Positions 62,302 to 64,000 of a stretch of DNA of 64,000 nucleotides are shown piece after piece. This DNA is from JAABTH01 sp964492615 (GTDB taxonomy: Bacteria; Bacillota; Dethiobacteria; DTU022). The position numbers and the translations under genes were made by a program. Position 1 is the stretch's first letter; the number at the start of each line of letters is the position of its first letter. The notes beneath the pieces were generated by a model. That model was not told the origin of the DNA, ran no database searches, and saw nothing but the letters and a program-made list of their open reading frames with translations. The stretch lies in contig CAZBKZ010000009.1 of the NCBI GenBank assembly GCA_964492615.1, forward strand, positions 1-64,000. Reading direction: 5' to 3'.

Positions 62302-63392
62302 GCAAGGATAGAATCATCAGCAACACCTGCAACTGACATATAGTCATTTCTTGCCAGATCAAGATCATACGGTGCCGGGTGAGGAGTGAAGTCTTTCTTA
62401 AAGAGCATCCTGACCACCGGTTGGTAGGCATAGCCTACTCTATTGGAAACTACAAGACCGCTTTCCCCATTGTTTAAGGTAACAAATGAACCTAAGGGAT
62501 AAGCGGCAACAACAGCCATTAGAGCATCGATAATTTCCGGATCAAAATAATCACCACTCCACGATTGCATCATACCAACTGCTTCATGGGCCTGATAAGC
62601 TCCGCGGTAAGACTTATCTGATGTTATTGCATCGAAGACATCGGCCACAGCCACAATCCGGGCCAGGGCACTTATCTCCTTCCCCTTTAACCCCCGGGGA
62701 TAACCCTGCCCCAGGCTCCGCTCATGGTGCTGAAGGATAATTTCTGCCACTCTTTCTGAAAAAAGCTTTGTTTTTCTAAATAAACCATAACCAAAGCGGG
62801 CGTGCTCCCTGACAGCTTCGAATTCTTTTTCGGTTAAACTGCCGGGCTTATGTAAAATCATCCTGGGGATACTGATATAACCAATATCATGAAGAAAAGC
62901 CCCTGTAGCTATCAGTTTCAGGGTATTCATGTCATAGTTCATCCTGGAAGCGATCAGGACTGAGATAAGGCTGCAGTTAACACTATGGGCAAACAGGTAC
63001 CCGGCATAAGCACGTAAGTCACTGATCTGAATTACCGGGTTTCTATTATTCAGAAGTTCTTTGATCATTTTTTCCACAAAACTTTTAATATCTTTTTCCC
63101 TGCTATCGATTACTTTAGGATTTGGAGCCGGACTATCCAGATCCCTGATCAATCCTGCAATTAAGGCCTGGCCCTCACTGCGTGTTTCACTGCTTATTAA
63201 CTCTTTAAAGACAGATCCGGACATTCGTGAATCATTAATATATAAATAGTCAATACCCATCTGTTTTAAATAATAGATATGTCTCGGGTTTATCTCCACA
63301 TCCGTTTTCAAAAGAACCTGGCCTAAAAAACCAAGAACAGTTTTTTTATTGATCATCCCCGGTTCAACTTTACTAATATCTACCTTTCGCAT
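62298..63392 (-). CDS. HD-GYP domain protein (c-di-GMP phosphodiesterase family)
   Basis: A 364-residue protein. An N-terminal DUF3391-like part (about 1-120, VDISKVEPGMINKKTVLG) precedes an HD-GYP domain (about 125-300) with LHDIGYISIP, QHHERSLGQGYP and VADVFDAITSDKSYR. The usual HDxGK lysine is replaced by tyrosine (HDIGY), although the metal ligands H and D and the GYP loop remain. It may still degrade c-di-GMP, or it may be a receptor. No membrane segments are seen. Confidence 0.86.
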   Translation of the reverse strand: MRKVDISKVEPGMINKKTVLGFLGQVLLKTDVEINPRHIYYLKQMGIDYLYINDSRMSGSVFKELISSETRSEGQALIAGLIRDLDSPAPNPKVIDSREKDIKSFVEKMIKELLNNRNPVIQISDLRAYAGYLFAHSVNCSLISVLIASRMNYDMNTLKLIATGAFLHDIGYISIPRMILHKPGSLTEKEFEAVREHARFGYGLFRKTKLFSERVAEIILQHHERSLGQGYPRGLKGKEISALARIVAVADVFDAITSDKSYRGAYQAHEAVGMMQSWSGDYFDPEIIDALMAVVAAYPLGSFVTLNNGESGLVVSNRVGYAYQPVVRMLFKKDFTPHPAPYDLDLARNDYMSVAGVADDSILA

Positions 63393-63534
63393 ACTCCAGT
63401 CTCCTTAAATGTTGACCATAAACAGATAAACCATACCAATTACCGGCCAGGATATGGATCCATGATATCACATACGGCAAAACCAAAAAATTCTATATGG
63501 CGATTTTAAATGGGGTTTTATCAGGCAAAACCTG

Positions 63535-64000
63535 TCAATCTTTTGGGATAAAACTTTCTTCGAGTACCGATAAGAACACAGTAACCAATTCCGGATCGAA
63601 CTGGGTTCCAGCGCAGCTCTGTATTTCTTCAACAGCTTCATCAATTAACCTGGCAGAACGATAAGGTCTTTCATTTGTCATAGCATCAAAAGCATCGGCA
63701 ATTGCCAGAATACGACACTCTATCGGTATTTCTTTGCCAACCAGGCCGAGGGGATAACCGGAACCATCCCAGCGTTTATGGTGTTTAAGAATTAAATCGG
63801 CAATTCCGTATAAATCGGCTGAAGCAGATGCAATACGATGTCCTTTTTCGGGATGTTTTCTCATTATTTTCCATTCATCATCGGTAAGCGGGCCTTCCTT
63901 ATAGAGGATTTCATCCGGTATGCCAACCTTCCCCAGATCATGGACCTGTGCCAGTAAAACAAGGCGTCCCAGCTGCCTTTGAGGCAGGTTTATTTTTTTC
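63535..64000 (-). CDS. HD-GYP domain protein, C-terminal part (cut by window edge)
   Basis: The frame runs to the right edge (64000), so only the last 155 residues are seen. They carry VHDLGKVGIPDEIL, HHKRWDGSGYPLGLVGKEIP, and DAFDAMTNERPYRSA, a complete catalytic HD-GYP core. The sequence closely follows the end of the 912-residue PAS-GGDEF-HD-GYP protein at 13453-16191, so the rest is probably a similar sensor. It stands 140 bases upstream of the convergently related HD-GYP gene on the same strand. Confidence 0.88.
   Translation of the reverse strand, partial: KKINLPQRQLGRLVLLAQVHDLGKVGIPDEILYKEGPLTDDEWKIMRKHPEKGHRIASASADLYGIADLILKHHKRWDGSGYPLGLVGKEIPIECRILAIADAFDAMTNERPYRSARLIDEAVEEIQSCAGTQFDPELVTVFLSVLEESFIPKD

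Overview
The window looks like a chromosomal segment of a strictly anaerobic, amino-acid- and acyl-CoA-metabolising Firmicute (Clostridia/Syntrophomonadales-like). The support is strong Shine-Dalgarno sites, frequent GTG/TTG starts, a cobalamin-dependent lysine 5,6-aminomutase, a 2-oxoacid:ferredoxin oxidoreductase, a fused ADP-forming acyl-CoA synthetase, a glycyl radical enzyme with its activase, and ferredoxin-type MinD/NifX/Mrp proteins. The exact taxon is an inference. There are no rRNA or tRNA genes, CRISPR arrays, insertion sequences or phage genes; the region reads as ordinary chromosome with some little-studied islands.

Layout. 1-9 kb: a partial methyltransferase, the fused ADP-forming acyl-CoA synthetase, NIF3-like and metallo-beta-lactamase proteins, a diguanylate cyclase, an FAD oxidoreductase and a SagB-type nitroreductase. 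8.4-11.7 kb: two small membrane proteins behind a class A penicillin-binding protein. 12-17.2 kb: putrescine-type aminotransferase, a PAS-GGDEF-HD-GYP protein, an esterase and an overlooked 49-codon zinc-ribbon gene with a near-consensus promoter. 17.2-25.6 kb: enoyl-CoA hydratase (apparently starting at an ATA codon), KorBA, a thioredoxin-CcdA fusion that is read best as a selenoprotein (in-frame TGA replacing the first Cys of CxxC), CBS protein, hydrolase and two transporters. 25.6-33.6 kb: M20 peptidase, NhaC-type antiporter and kamE-kamD-kamB, divergent from a PucR-type regulator with paired repeats between them. 33.7-46.2 kb: an aminotransferase, then an eleven-gene cobalamin uptake/salvage operon (btuF-btuC-btuD-cobU-cbiB-cobS-cobD-cobQ-cobT-cobC-COG2102) led by a promoter, a cobalamin riboswitch and a terminator. 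46.2-51.5 kb: RarD, DUF134 regulator and the MinD-MinD-DUF5320-NifX-NifX-Mrp cluster. 51.5-64 kb: radical SAM protein, CPBP protease, a YchF-like P-loop protein, a possible caspase-fold protein, a glycyl radical enzyme operon, a stand-alone fatty acyl-AMP ligase, a cyclophilin and two HD-GYP proteins.

How it fits together. The cobalamin operon would supply cofactor for the neighbouring lysine 5,6-aminomutase. Acyl-CoA and 2-oxoacid enzymes (Kor, enoyl-CoA hydratase, ADP-forming ligase) fit ATP recovery from amino-acid fermentation. Cyclic-di-GMP proteins (one GGDEF, one GGDEF/HD-GYP, two HD-GYP) recur. The strongest unusual observations are the Sec-containing UxxC thioredoxin-CcdA fusion with a SECIS-like hairpin, the ATA start, the unassigned CxE glycyl radical enzyme, and several well-formed but unassigned promoter/operator palindromes.
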